A stretch of DNA of 6,841 nucleotides from Micromonosporaceae bacterium (GTDB lineage Bacteria > Actinomycetota > Actinomycetes > Mycobacteriales > Micromonosporaceae): contig JAFMQQ010000087.1 in assembly GCA_017354595.1 (NCBI GenBank), forward strand, positions 1 through 6,841, read 5' to 3'. Below, piece by piece: positions 1 to 5,334 of the stretch. The notes under the pieces were generated by a model. The model was not told the origin of the DNA. It saw only the letters and a program-made list of their open reading frames with translations, and ran no database searches. Positions within the stretch are counted from its first letter, which is position 1. Every line of letters starts with the position of its first letter. Both the position numbers and the translations under genes were made by a program.

Positions 1-266
1 CCCGGGCATCGCTGGAGCGCGCCGGCCTGCTGGGCGCGCAGTGCCAGGGTGCCCGTACCCCGTTGCTGGACGCGGTCGGCGCGGTGCTGACCCGGCGCGA
101 GCGGGAGGTGGCGCTGCTGGCCACCACCCTGTCCAGCCGCCAGATCGCCGGCCGGCTCGGCATCTCCGTGCACACCGTCAACAACACCCTGGCCCGGGTC
201 TTCACCAAGCTCGGTGTGACCAGCCGGGAACAGCTCACCTCGGTGCTCGGCGCGGTACCCGGTTAG
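1..266 (+). CDS. LuxR-family transcriptional regulator, C-terminal HTH domain (5' partial)
   Basis: Only the last 87 codons are present; reading frame 3 is open from the window edge to the TAG at 264-266. The protein ends with a complete LuxR/GerE DNA-binding domain. The entry motif LTRREREVALL is followed by SSRQIAGRLGIS, then the recognition helix VHTVNNTLARVFTKLGV and the closing TSREQL. The upstream stretch RASLERAGLL...CQGARTP resembles the end of the alpha-helical region that precedes the HTH in large ATPase-type (LAL/MalT-like) regulators, so the full gene is probably a long regulator; this is inference because the N-terminal part is missing. The in-frame TTG at 63 is not the true start, since family-like sequence continues upstream of it. 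The target genes cannot be deduced. The stop overlaps a possible convergent reverse-strand stop codon (TAA, 263-265). Confidence 0.88.
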   Translation, partial: RASLERAGLLGAQCQGARTPLLDAVGAVLTRREREVALLATTLSSRQIAGRLGISVHTVNNTLARVFTKLGVTSREQLTSVLGAVPG

Positions 267-340
267 TGTGCGATGGCGGTGATACTGTCCCGCGCCTCCA
301 TCAAGGGCAGCGGGTTGATGTAGTCGCGGTAGGAACAATC

Positions 341-355
341 TGTCCATTGTGGACA
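341..355. repeat. Perfect inverted repeat TGTCCA-N3-TGGACA
   Basis: Two exact 6-bp arms are separated by TTG. A second overlapping repeat, ACAAT (335-339) with ATTGT (346-350), shares the right-hand part. The geometry is that of a dimeric-regulator operator. The regulator is not identified, and the site is 139 bp upstream of the antitoxin start, so its target is uncertain. Confidence 0.4.
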
Positions 356-428
356 CGGAAGACGGCAACGCTGGCCACGGCGCCGACCCGCCGCCGACCA
401 ACCAGCAACCCACCGACAAACTAGGCCA

Positions 429-455
429 CTGCACCGTTCCCGCGCGATGGTGCAG
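429..455. repeat. Hairpin-forming inverted repeat upstream of toxin-antitoxin operon
   Basis: CTGCACC (429-435) pairs exactly with GGTGCAG (449-455) around a 13-base loop. A G-T wobble and a T-A pair can extend the stem inward. No T-run follows, so an intrinsic terminator is not clearly indicated. It could be an accessory repressor site or an insulating hairpin. Confidence 0.4.
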
Positions 456-459
456 AGAT

Positions 460-486
460 CTCCGGTAGGATGCCGTCATACCGGAG
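460..486 (+). promoter_or_regulatory. Probable autoregulatory operator/promoter of the toxin-antitoxin operon
   Basis: CTCCGGTA (460-467) and TACCGGAG (479-486) form a perfect 8-bp inverted repeat with an 11-bp spacer. A TAGGAT hexamer (466-471), matching the actinobacterial TANNNT -10 pattern, spans the left arm and spacer; I see no convincing -35. The right arm runs into the Shine-Dalgarno sequence GGAGGTGG (483-490) of the antitoxin gene. Ribbon-helix-helix antitoxins typically bind palindromes in this position, alone or with their toxin, and repress their own operon. Assigning this repeat to the antitoxin is therefore an inference from family behaviour plus placement. Confidence 0.5.
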
Positions 487-493
487 GTGGAGC

Positions 494-748
494 ATGGCGG
501 TCATGAAGGTCGCGATCACGTTGCCCGAGGAGCTCTACGCGATCGTCGAACGAGCTCGCAAGATCGAACATCGGACCCGGTCGGAGGTCATCCAGGAGGC
601 GCTGCGGACCCATTTCGGTGAGCCCGTGTACCGACCGACCGAGGAGGAGCGCCGGATGCTGGACGAGGCACTTGCCGACCGACGGCGGGAGCCTGATGCC
701 GTGCGGCCGTGGGAGAGTGTGCGCGACGAGGTCTGGCCGCAACGGTGA
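494..748 (+). CDS. Ribbon-helix-helix (CopG/ParD-type) antitoxin
   Basis: This 84-residue protein is the likely antitoxin that neutralises the toxin encoded next to it and represses the operon. Residues 4-10 (MKVAITL) form the DNA-contacting beta strand. Residues 11-23 and 29-41 (RSEVIQEALRTHF) are the two helices of a ribbon-helix-helix fold. The charged, probably flexible tail from residue 46 onward, ending near PWESVRDEVWP, is where toxin binding is expected. I chose the ATG at 494 because GGAGGTGG lies 3-10 bases upstream with ideal spacing; the ATG at 470 would place the operator inside the gene, and the ATG at 503 is a possible alternative. The TGA at 746-748 overlaps the toxin's GTG start by 4 bases, indicating translational coupling. 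Family assignment rests on recognised sequence pattern, not on a database search. Confidence 0.85.
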   Translation: MAVMKVAITLPEELYAIVERARKIEHRTRSEVIQEALRTHFGEPVYRPTEEERRMLDEALADRRREPDAVRPWESVRDEVWPQR

Positions 749-1035
749 ACCTGGTTCTCCATCCAGGCGCGGTGACAGATCTGGCCGCGGTCCGCAAGTA
801 CTACGCCGATGCGAGGCCTGGACTGGATGAGGACCTGGCTGAGGATCTCGATCATGTCTTCGCCCGCCTGGTCGCCTTTCCCTTCAGTGCTCGCCTCGTC
901 AGCGGGTACGAGCCGGTACGGCGTGCCATTCTGCGGCGGTTCCCGTACGCCGTCTTCTACCTGCCCAGCACCGAGCGGATCGAGGTGCTACGGATCGTCC
1001 ACACTGCACAAGCGCCGGGGGTCTGGCGAACCTAG
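745..1035 (+). CDS. RelE/ParE superfamily toxin
   Basis: This 96-residue protein starts with GTG at 745 inside the antitoxin stop region (GTGA overlap). It shows the RelE/ParE pattern. A first strand (NLVLHPGAVTDL) is followed by a long helical hairpin (AVRKYYADARPGLDEDLAEDLDHVFARL). The characteristic strand block RRAILRRFPYAVFYLPS comes next, and then the C-terminal IEVLRIVHTAQAPGVWR, which matches the usual 'vl.v.H..r.p..W' ending. RelE members cleave mRNA in the ribosome, while ParE members poison DNA gyrase. The RRFPYAVFY and H...PGVW signature is common to both branches in annotations, so the target cannot be told here. Expression is expected to be coupled to, and counteracted by, the antitoxin. 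Earlier in-frame codons (back to 709) would overlap the antitoxin heavily and lack a suitable ribosome site. Confidence 0.87.
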   Translation: MNLVLHPGAVTDLAAVRKYYADARPGLDEDLAEDLDHVFARLVAFPFSARLVSGYEPVRRAILRRFPYAVFYLPSTERIEVLRIVHTAQAPGVWRT

Positions 1036-1082
1036 CCTCCGTTAACCATCGGTGTGATCTCTGCCTCTCGCGGTGCCGCCCA

Positions 1083-1125
1083 GGTGGTGAGCGGGCCACC
1101 GCGCTCGCTCGTGCTGGCCGAGCGC
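1083..1125 (+). terminator. Tandem hairpins downstream of toxin gene (possible terminator)
   Basis: GGTGG (1083-1087) pairs with CCACC (1096-1100), and immediately after it GCGCTCG (1101-1107) pairs with CGAGCGC (1119-1125). An alternative 7-bp pairing joins CGCGGTG (1069-1075) to CACCGCG (1097-1103). There is no U-tract, which is usual for actinobacterial terminators but leaves the call weak. Placement 48 bp after the toxin stop and before the exporter gene fits transcript termination. Confidence 0.3.
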
Positions 1126-1255
1126 CGGACGCGGCCGAGCGCAGCCCGGCACGGCTGCTTCCGGTGCTACGCGCCCATGTCCGCCGGGAGCGTGCGACCG
1201 CGTCGGTTGCGGCGTTCTAACCGGCCGCGGCGCCGTGCCGCCGAGGACGAGCCGG

Positions 1256-1269
1256 TAGCGTTGGGGGAG
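1256..1269 (+). promoter_or_regulatory. Possible -10 element for leaderless exporter transcript
   Basis: TAGCGT (1256-1261) fits TANNNT and ends 7 bases before the GTG start of the exporter gene. This is the spacing at which actinobacterial transcripts begin at the start codon itself. The only other ribosome-site candidate, GGGGGA at 1263-1268, abuts the GTG and is too close for normal initiation. No clear -35 is visible. Confidence 0.3.
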
Positions 1270-2942
1270 TGACTCACCAGGAGACGCCTTCGCACCGGCA
1301 GATCGTCACCATCCTCGGCGGCCTGATGATGGCCATGTTCCTCGCGGCCCTCGACCAGACGATCGTCGCCACCGCGATGCGGGTCATCGCCGATGACCTC
1401 AACGGCTTCTCGTTGCAGGCCTGGGCCACCACCGCCTTCCTGATTACGTCCACCATCTCCACCCCGCTGTACGGCAAGCTCTCCGACATGTACGGCCGCA
1501 AGCCGTACATCCTCTTCTCGATCGGGATCTTCATCCTCGGCTCGGCGCTGTGCGGGCTGTCCCGTTCCATGTACGAGCTGGCCGCGTTCCGCGCGATCCA
1601 GGGGATCGGCGCCGGTGGCCTCTTCTCGCTCGCCCTGGCCATCATCGGCGACCTGGTACCGCCGCGCGAGCGGGCCCGGTACCAGGGTTACTTCCTCGCC
1701 GTCTTCGGCACCTCCAGCGTGCTCGGGCCGGTGCTGGGCGGGTTCTTCGCCGGTACCGCCAGCATCCTCGGGGTGAGCGGATGGCGGTGGATCTTCTACA
1801 TCAACGTACCCATCGCCGCGGCCGCGTTCATCGTGGTGAGCCGGGTACTGCACCTGCCGGCACACCGCCAGCCGCACCGGATCGACTGGCCGGGCGCGGT
1901 CGCCCTGATCGTCACGCTGGTACCGCTGCTGACCGTCGCCGAACAGGGCCGCGAGTGGGGGTGGGGCTCCGGCCGGTCGCTGGCCTGCTTCGCGATCGCC
2001 GCGGTCGGGCTGATCGCGTTCCTTGTCACCGAGTGGCGGTACGGCGAGGAGGCGCTGCTGCCGCTGCGGCTGTTCCGTGGCCGTACCTTCGGCATCGCCT
2101 CGTCGAGCAGCTTCATCCTCGGCATGGCGATGTTCGGCGGGCTGCTGGTGCTCCCGCTCTACCTGCAGATCGTGGCGGGAGCCACGCCGACCAAGGCCGG
2201 CCTGCTGACCCTGCCGCTGGTGCTGGGCATCATGACCGGCTCGGTGACCTCCGGTCAGCTCATCGCGCGCACCGGCCGGTACCGTGCCTTCCCGGTGGTG
2301 GGCAGCGTGCTGATGCTCGCCGCCCTGCTGCTGTTCTCCCGGGTCGGCGCCGACACTCCACTGTGGAGGACCATGCTCGTGATGGTGCTGATGGGGCTCG
2401 GCCTCGGCGGCAACATGCAGCCGGTGGTGACCGCGGTACAGAACGCCGCCTCGCCGCGGGAGATCGGGGTGGCCACCTCGGCGGTCACCTTCTTCCGGTC
2501 CATGGGCGGTACCCTCGGCGCCGCCGTCTTTCTGTCGATCCTGTTCACCCTGCTGCCGGACAAGATCCGGGGGGCGTTCACGGCAGCCCAGGGCACCCCC
2601 GCCTTCCAGCAGGCCGCGGCGACGCACCCCGGCCAGGTACAGGCGCTCCAGCACGCCGCCGGCGGGGCCACCTCGGCGCTGAACGACACGTCGTTCATCA
2701 ACCGGCTGGCGGCGCCGCTGGCCCACCCGTTCAAGGTGGGCTTCTCGGACTCGATGAGCATGGTGTTCCTGGTCGCCGCCGCCATCATGCTGGTCGGCCT
2801 GTTGGTCATCCTGTTCCTGCCGGAGCTGCCGCTGCGGGCACACTCCGCGGTGGCCGCGCGGGCCATGGAGGAGGCGGCAGAGCGCGTCGCGGAGGACGCC
2901 GCGGCGACCTCCCGGCCACCGGTCGGCCCGGTCGGTGGCTAG
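1269..2942 (+). CDS. DHA2-family MFS multidrug exporter (EmrB/QacA-like, 14 TM)
   Basis: This 557-residue inner-membrane proton/drug antiporter has the usual size for the 14-helix DHA2 group. TM1 carries the D1 motif LDQTIVATAM, with the membrane Asp at residue 29. Motif A, GKLSDMYGRK, lies at residues 69-78 between TM2 and TM3. The antiporter motif C, GPVLGG, is at 153-158 in TM5, followed by the family-typical GWRWIFYINVPI at 171-182. A degenerate second motif A (GQLIARTGRYR) lies near 329-339. The long loop after DKIRGAF (about 430-490) precedes the last helix, as is normal for DHA2 proteins. GTG 1269 is chosen because the frame is closed by TAA at 1218-1220 with no other start between, and a later ATG would delete part of TM1. 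No TetR/MarR regulator adjoins it, so the substrate cannot be guessed. The last codons and stop fall in a 16-bp tandem repeat. Confidence 0.94.
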   Translation: MTHQETPSHRQIVTILGGLMMAMFLAALDQTIVATAMRVIADDLNGFSLQAWATTAFLITSTISTPLYGKLSDMYGRKPYILFSIGIFILGSALCGLSRSMYELAAFRAIQGIGAGGLFSLALAIIGDLVPPRERARYQGYFLAVFGTSSVLGPVLGGFFAGTASILGVSGWRWIFYINVPIAAAAFIVVSRVLHLPAHRQPHRIDWPGAVALIVTLVPLLTVAEQGREWGWGSGRSLACFAIAAVGLIAFLVTEWRYGEEALLPLRLFRGRTFGIASSSSFILGMAMFGGLLVLPLYLQIVAGATPTKAGLLTLPLVLGIMTGSVTSGQLIARTGRYRAFPVVGSVLMLAALLLFSRVGADTPLWRTMLVMVLMGLGLGGNMQPVVTAVQNAASPREIGVATSAVTFFRSMGGTLGAAVFLSILFTLLPDKIRGAFTAAQGTPAFQQAAATHPGQVQALQHAAGGATSALNDTSFINRLAAPLAHPFKVGFSDSMSMVFLVAAAIMLVGLLVILFLPELPLRAHSAVAARAMEEAAERVAEDAAATSRPPVGPVGG

Positions 2943-2980
2943 CTCGCTCGGTGGCTAGCTCGCTGCGTGGCTAGCTTGCT
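2933..2980. repeat. 16-bp tandem repeat, three copies, spanning the exporter stop codon
   Basis: The unit CGGTGGCTAGCTCGCT occurs exactly at 2933-2948 and 2949-2964, and with three mismatches at 2965-2980; a decayed fourth start (CGGTGCT) follows. Each good copy contains a GCTAGC palindrome. The first copy supplies the last exporter codons and the TAG stop. CGGTGGCTA of copy 1 or 2 can also pair with TAGCCACCG at 2991-2999, at the 3' end of the reverse-strand gene, giving a 9-bp stem between the convergent genes. Confidence 0.8.
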
Positions 2981-2986
2981 CGGTGC

Positions 2987-3136
2987 TCAGTAGCCACCGC
3001 CGCCGCCACCACCGCCCCCGCCGCCGCCGTGCGCGATGGCGATGACCACCACCACGACGATGACGACCACGGCCAGTAGCAGGCCGATCCACAGACCGAT
3101 TTTCGAGCGCCCCCGCCTCGGGTTTCCAGCAACCAT
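2987..3136 (-). CDS. Small single-pass membrane protein with polyglycine tail (unknown function)
   Basis: I do not recognise a named family. The 49-residue product has a basic N-terminus (R7, R8, R10, K12), then one very hydrophobic helix at about 13-35 dominated by Val/Ile (LLLAVVVIVVVVVIAIA). It ends in His, twelve Gly and a final Tyr. By the positive-inside rule the N-terminus is cytoplasmic and the glycine tail external. The reading is supported by mainly G/C third positions through the helix and by a coherent membrane topology, whereas the other frames give Arg/Pro-rich strings. Start choice is uncertain: ATG 3136 has only a weak GGGCGG upstream. An in-frame ATG at 3199 (70 residues) has a better GGGAG six bases upstream but adds an unconvincing 21-residue N-terminus. 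It converges on the exporter gene and diverges from the sulfotransferase. Confidence 0.5.
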   Translation of the reverse strand: MVAGNPRRGRSKIGLWIGLLLAVVVIVVVVVIAIAHGGGGGGGGGGGGY

Positions 3137-3179
3137 CTGTACCGCCCAACATGTGTAGTCGCGCCTCCGCGCGGTAATA

Positions 3180-3193
3180 CCCGTCTGCACGGG
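3180..3193. repeat. Short hairpin in divergent intergenic region
   Basis: CCCGT (3180-3184) pairs with ACGGG (3189-3193) across a four-base loop. It lies between the small membrane-protein gene and the sulfotransferase gene, inside the possible N-terminal extension of the former. It could be an operator half-site pair or chance; nothing else supports a role. Confidence 0.25.
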
Positions 3194-3211
3194 AGGCATG
3201 CCTGACTCCCG

Positions 3212-3283
3212 GGTTCCGCTGGTGGTGGAGCCGGCGACCAGACGGTTCCCGCCGGCGGGGTGGCTGGAGCCGGCGACCAGAAA
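3212..3283. repeat. Imperfect tandem duplication with exact 17-bp direct repeat in sulfotransferase leader
   Basis: TGGAGCCGGCGACCAGA is present exactly at 3226-3242 and 3265-3281, 39 bp apart. Each copy is preceded by GGTTCC (3212-3217 and 3244-3249), so the whole block looks like two adjacent diverged copies of a 32-40 bp unit. GCCGGCG (3230-3236) also pairs with CGCCGGC (3250-3256). The second copy ends just before the sulfotransferase Shine-Dalgarno sequence. Confidence 0.75.
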
Positions 3284-3297
3284 CGGGAGGAGGCCGC

Positions 3298-4236
3298 ATG
3301 GCGCTGCCGGACTTCCTGGTGGTCGGGGTACCGAAGGCGGGCACCACGGCGCTGTACGCCGCCCTGACCCGGCACCCCCAGTTGTACCTGCCGCGGGTCA
3401 AGGAGCCCAAGTACTTCCTCTGCGACGGCCCGCCGGGCACCCGGCGCGGTGGCCCCGGCGACATCCAGACCCGGCTGACGCAGGTATGGCGGCTGTGTGA
3501 CTACGAGGCGCTGTTCGACCCCGCGCCACCCGGTGCGCTACGCGGCGAGGCAACCCCCTTCTACCTGTACGACCGGGCGGCCCAACTGCGGATCCGGCGC
3601 CTGCTGCCCAACGTGCGGATGATCGCGCTGCTGCGCGACCCGGTCGACCGGGCGCACTCCAACTGGGTGCACCTGTGGTCGGCCGGGCTGGAGCCGGAGT
3701 CCGACTTCGTCGCCGCCTGCCGCGCCGAGCCGGCCCGGCGCGCCGCGGGTTGGGCGCACTTCTGGCACTACGTCGGCCAGGGGCTGTACGGCGCCCAGCT
3801 GCGCCACCTGTACCAGCTCTTCGGGCGCGATCAGGTGCTGCTGCTGCGGTACCGGGACCTGGAGACCCAGCCGGCCGCGACACTCGATCAGGTGTGCGCG
3901 TTCCTCGGCGTGGCCAGCGGCGTGGTGCGTGAGGTGCCACCGGAGAACGTCAGTGTGTACCCGGCCCGCAGCCTGGGCAACGATGTCGTACGGGCGGTGC
4001 TGCGGTACGGCGCCGGGATCGGGTACCGCTTTCCGGAGCCGGTACGCGCGGCGTTCCGGGAGCCGCTGCTGGGGATGTTGCACCGGCGTACCGGCCGCCG
4101 GCCACGACTGACCCGGGAGCAGCGGGCGGCGGTGCTGCCGTACTTCACCGAGGACATCGCGCTGCTGGAGAGCCTCACCGGCGAGTCCTACTCCGACTGG
4201 CTGTCGGTCGGGCACAATACCCTCGTTCCGGACTGA
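3298..4236 (+). CDS. PAPS-dependent sulfotransferase (Sulfotransfer_1/3-type)
   Basis: This 312-residue enzyme is expected to transfer the sulfuryl group from PAPS to a hydroxyl or amine of a carbohydrate or other small acceptor. The 5'-phosphosulfate-binding loop is VPKAGTT (residues 11-17, with K13). The 3'-phosphate-binding segment is LLRDPVDRAHSNW, with R113 and S121 in the canonical arrangement. Between them are KEPKYF (35-40) and GEATPFYLY (83-91), both typical of the heparan-sulfate sulfotransferase-like branch. The C-terminal half keeps the family's 'LRYRDLETQPAATLDQVCAFLGV' type block. It is not the trehalose sulfotransferase Stf0 type, judging from these motifs. ATG 3298 has a strong GGGAGGAGG upstream (3285-3293). 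There is no signal peptide, so it acts in the cytoplasm. It is probably co-transcribed with the beta-propeller gene 41 bp downstream. The acceptor is unknown. Confidence 0.92.
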   Translation: MALPDFLVVGVPKAGTTALYAALTRHPQLYLPRVKEPKYFLCDGPPGTRRGGPGDIQTRLTQVWRLCDYEALFDPAPPGALRGEATPFYLYDRAAQLRIRRLLPNVRMIALLRDPVDRAHSNWVHLWSAGLEPESDFVAACRAEPARRAAGWAHFWHYVGQGLYGAQLRHLYQLFGRDQVLLLRYRDLETQPAATLDQVCAFLGVASGVVREVPPENVSVYPARSLGNDVVRAVLRYGAGIGYRFPEPVRAAFREPLLGMLHRRTGRRPRLTREQRAAVLPYFTEDIALLESLTGESYSDWLSVGHNTLVPD

Positions 4237-4277
4237 ACCGGCCGAACTAACCGCCCGATCGTTGAGGAGGCGCGCCC

Positions 4278-5273
4278 GTGACCCTGCCCGCCCATGCGCA
4301 TTCTGGCTCGGGCACGACCTCCCTGGGCACGCTGCCACTGCCGCGCTGGACCGGATCGTCGGTACTGGTGGCACCACCCGGCGACGGGGCCGGCTGCTGG
4401 GCGGGCGCGCCGAGTGCGGTCATGGTCCGCGGCATCGTGTACCTCGCCTACCGGCTGCGCCGGCCGCTGGGCGCCGGGCGGGGTGTGATCAACGTTGTCG
4501 CCCGCTCCGCGGACGGGGTGGCGTTCGAGACCGTCGCCACGGTCGGCAAGGAGCGGTTCGACGCGGACTCGCTGGAACGGCCGGCGCTGGCGGTGACGCC
4601 GGAGGGCCGGTGGCGGCTGTACGTCAGTGCCGCCACGCCCGGTACCAAGCACTGGCGGGTCGAGATGCTCGAGGCGGCGGAGCCGTTCGGGCTCGCCGAG
4701 GCGCCGGCGGTGACGGTACTGCCGGGGGATTCCGGTCACGCGGTGAAGGATCCGGTGCTGTGGTACGAGAACGGGACCGGGGACGGGCCCGGGCGCTGGC
4801 ACCTGTGGGCCTCCTGCCACCCGCTCGACCCGCCGGAGCACGCGGACCGGATGGAGACCCGGTACGCCACCAGCCCGGACGGCGTGAGCTGGACCTGGGA
4901 CGGTACCGCGCTGGCCGGCCGGCCCGGCACCTGGGACTCCCGCGGCACCCGGGTGAGTTGGGTGCTGCCGGTCGGCGACGAGCTTCTCGCCAGCTATGAC
5001 GGGCGGGCTTCGGCCGCGGAGAACTGGGAGGAGCGGACCGGTACCGCGCGTGGCGGGCGGTTGCCGGACGGGCGGTACGGGCAACTGGCCGCCGATCCGG
5101 CCGGCCCGACCGGTTCGCCGTACCCGCCCGGTGGGCTGCGGTACCTGTGCGTGCTGCAACTGCCGGGTGGCGGGTACCGGCTGTACTACGAAGCGACCCG
5201 GCCGGACGGCGCGCACGAACTCCGGACGGAGCTGGCAGCGCGCCCCGAGGAGGGCACGCCAGAACCGGGATGA
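4278..5273 (+). CDS. Five-bladed beta-propeller protein, glycosidase-like (GH43/GH32/GH130 fold)
   Basis: This 331-residue protein has no signal peptide or membrane segment and is therefore probably cytoplasmic. It shows successive blade patterns of short beta-strands with Trp/Tyr-rich turns. Examples are GCWAGAPSAVMVRGIVYLAYR (about 39-59), ERPALAVTPEGRWRLYVSA (100-118), KDPVLWYENG then WHLWASCHP (157-182), TRYATSPDGVSW (194-205), TRVSWVLPVGDELLASYDGR (224-243) and GGYRLYYEATRPDGAHEL (298-315). The KDP at 157-159 sits where five-bladed glycosidases carry the conserved Asp (RDP/KDP), and E100 in ERP is a further acidic candidate. Whether a full catalytic set is present cannot be judged without a structure, so it may be a hydrolase, a phosphorylase or an inactive sugar-binding propeller. 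GTG 4278 is supported by GAGGAGG (4264-4270), seven bases upstream. It likely shares an operon with the sulfotransferase. Confidence 0.75.
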   Translation: MTLPAHAHSGSGTTSLGTLPLPRWTGSSVLVAPPGDGAGCWAGAPSAVMVRGIVYLAYRLRRPLGAGRGVINVVARSADGVAFETVATVGKERFDADSLERPALAVTPEGRWRLYVSAATPGTKHWRVEMLEAAEPFGLAEAPAVTVLPGDSGHAVKDPVLWYENGTGDGPGRWHLWASCHPLDPPEHADRMETRYATSPDGVSWTWDGTALAGRPGTWDSRGTRVSWVLPVGDELLASYDGRASAAENWEERTGTARGGRLPDGRYGQLAADPAGPTGSPYPPGGLRYLCVLQLPGGGYRLYYEATRPDGAHELRTELAARPEEGTPEPG

Positions 5274-5334
5274 CTAACGTCCGGTTACGTAATTGTTACC
5301 GGAACGATCTCCATGGTGTCTGGACACGGCCCAT

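Larger units (their letters stand above)
267..493. other. Intergenic region between luxR-type gene and toxin-antitoxin operon
   Basis: There is no intact gene here. The first 70 bases, read on the reverse strand, look like the C-terminal tail of a protein (see findings). The remainder contains three separate inverted repeats (341-355, 429-455, 460-486), the last of which directly precedes the antitoxin gene. Base composition is locally less GC-rich around 331-360. Confidence 0.6.

Noticed and set aside
348..356. DnaA-box-like word (TGTGGACAC, 8 of 9 to the complement of TTGTCCACA)
   Set aside because: It is a single isolated near-match that lies within an inverted repeat, with no cluster of boxes and no origin-associated genes.
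41..424. Forward open frame over the luxR-type 3' end and the following gap
   Set aside because: Its product is an Arg/Pro/Ala-rich string, and it competes with a clear LuxR HTH in another phase.
1167..2843. Very long reverse-strand open frame opposite the exporter gene
   Set aside because: Its translation is dominated by Gly, Arg, His, Gln and Glu without any domain. It mirrors the high third-position GC of the exporter gene, a common artefact in GC-rich DNA.
1550..2974. Long forward open frame overlapping the exporter gene in another phase
   Set aside because: The translation is Arg/Pro/Gly-rich low-complexity sequence, while the competing frame encodes a complete recognisable transporter.
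2933..2980. Tandem repeat considered as a CRISPR remnant
   Set aside because: The units are contiguous 16-mers with no spacers, and no cas genes are nearby.
4188..5216. Long reverse-strand open frame opposite the propeller gene
   Set aside because: It is Arg/Pro/Gln-rich with no recognisable domain and lies opposite a gene with a good ribosome site and a coherent fold.
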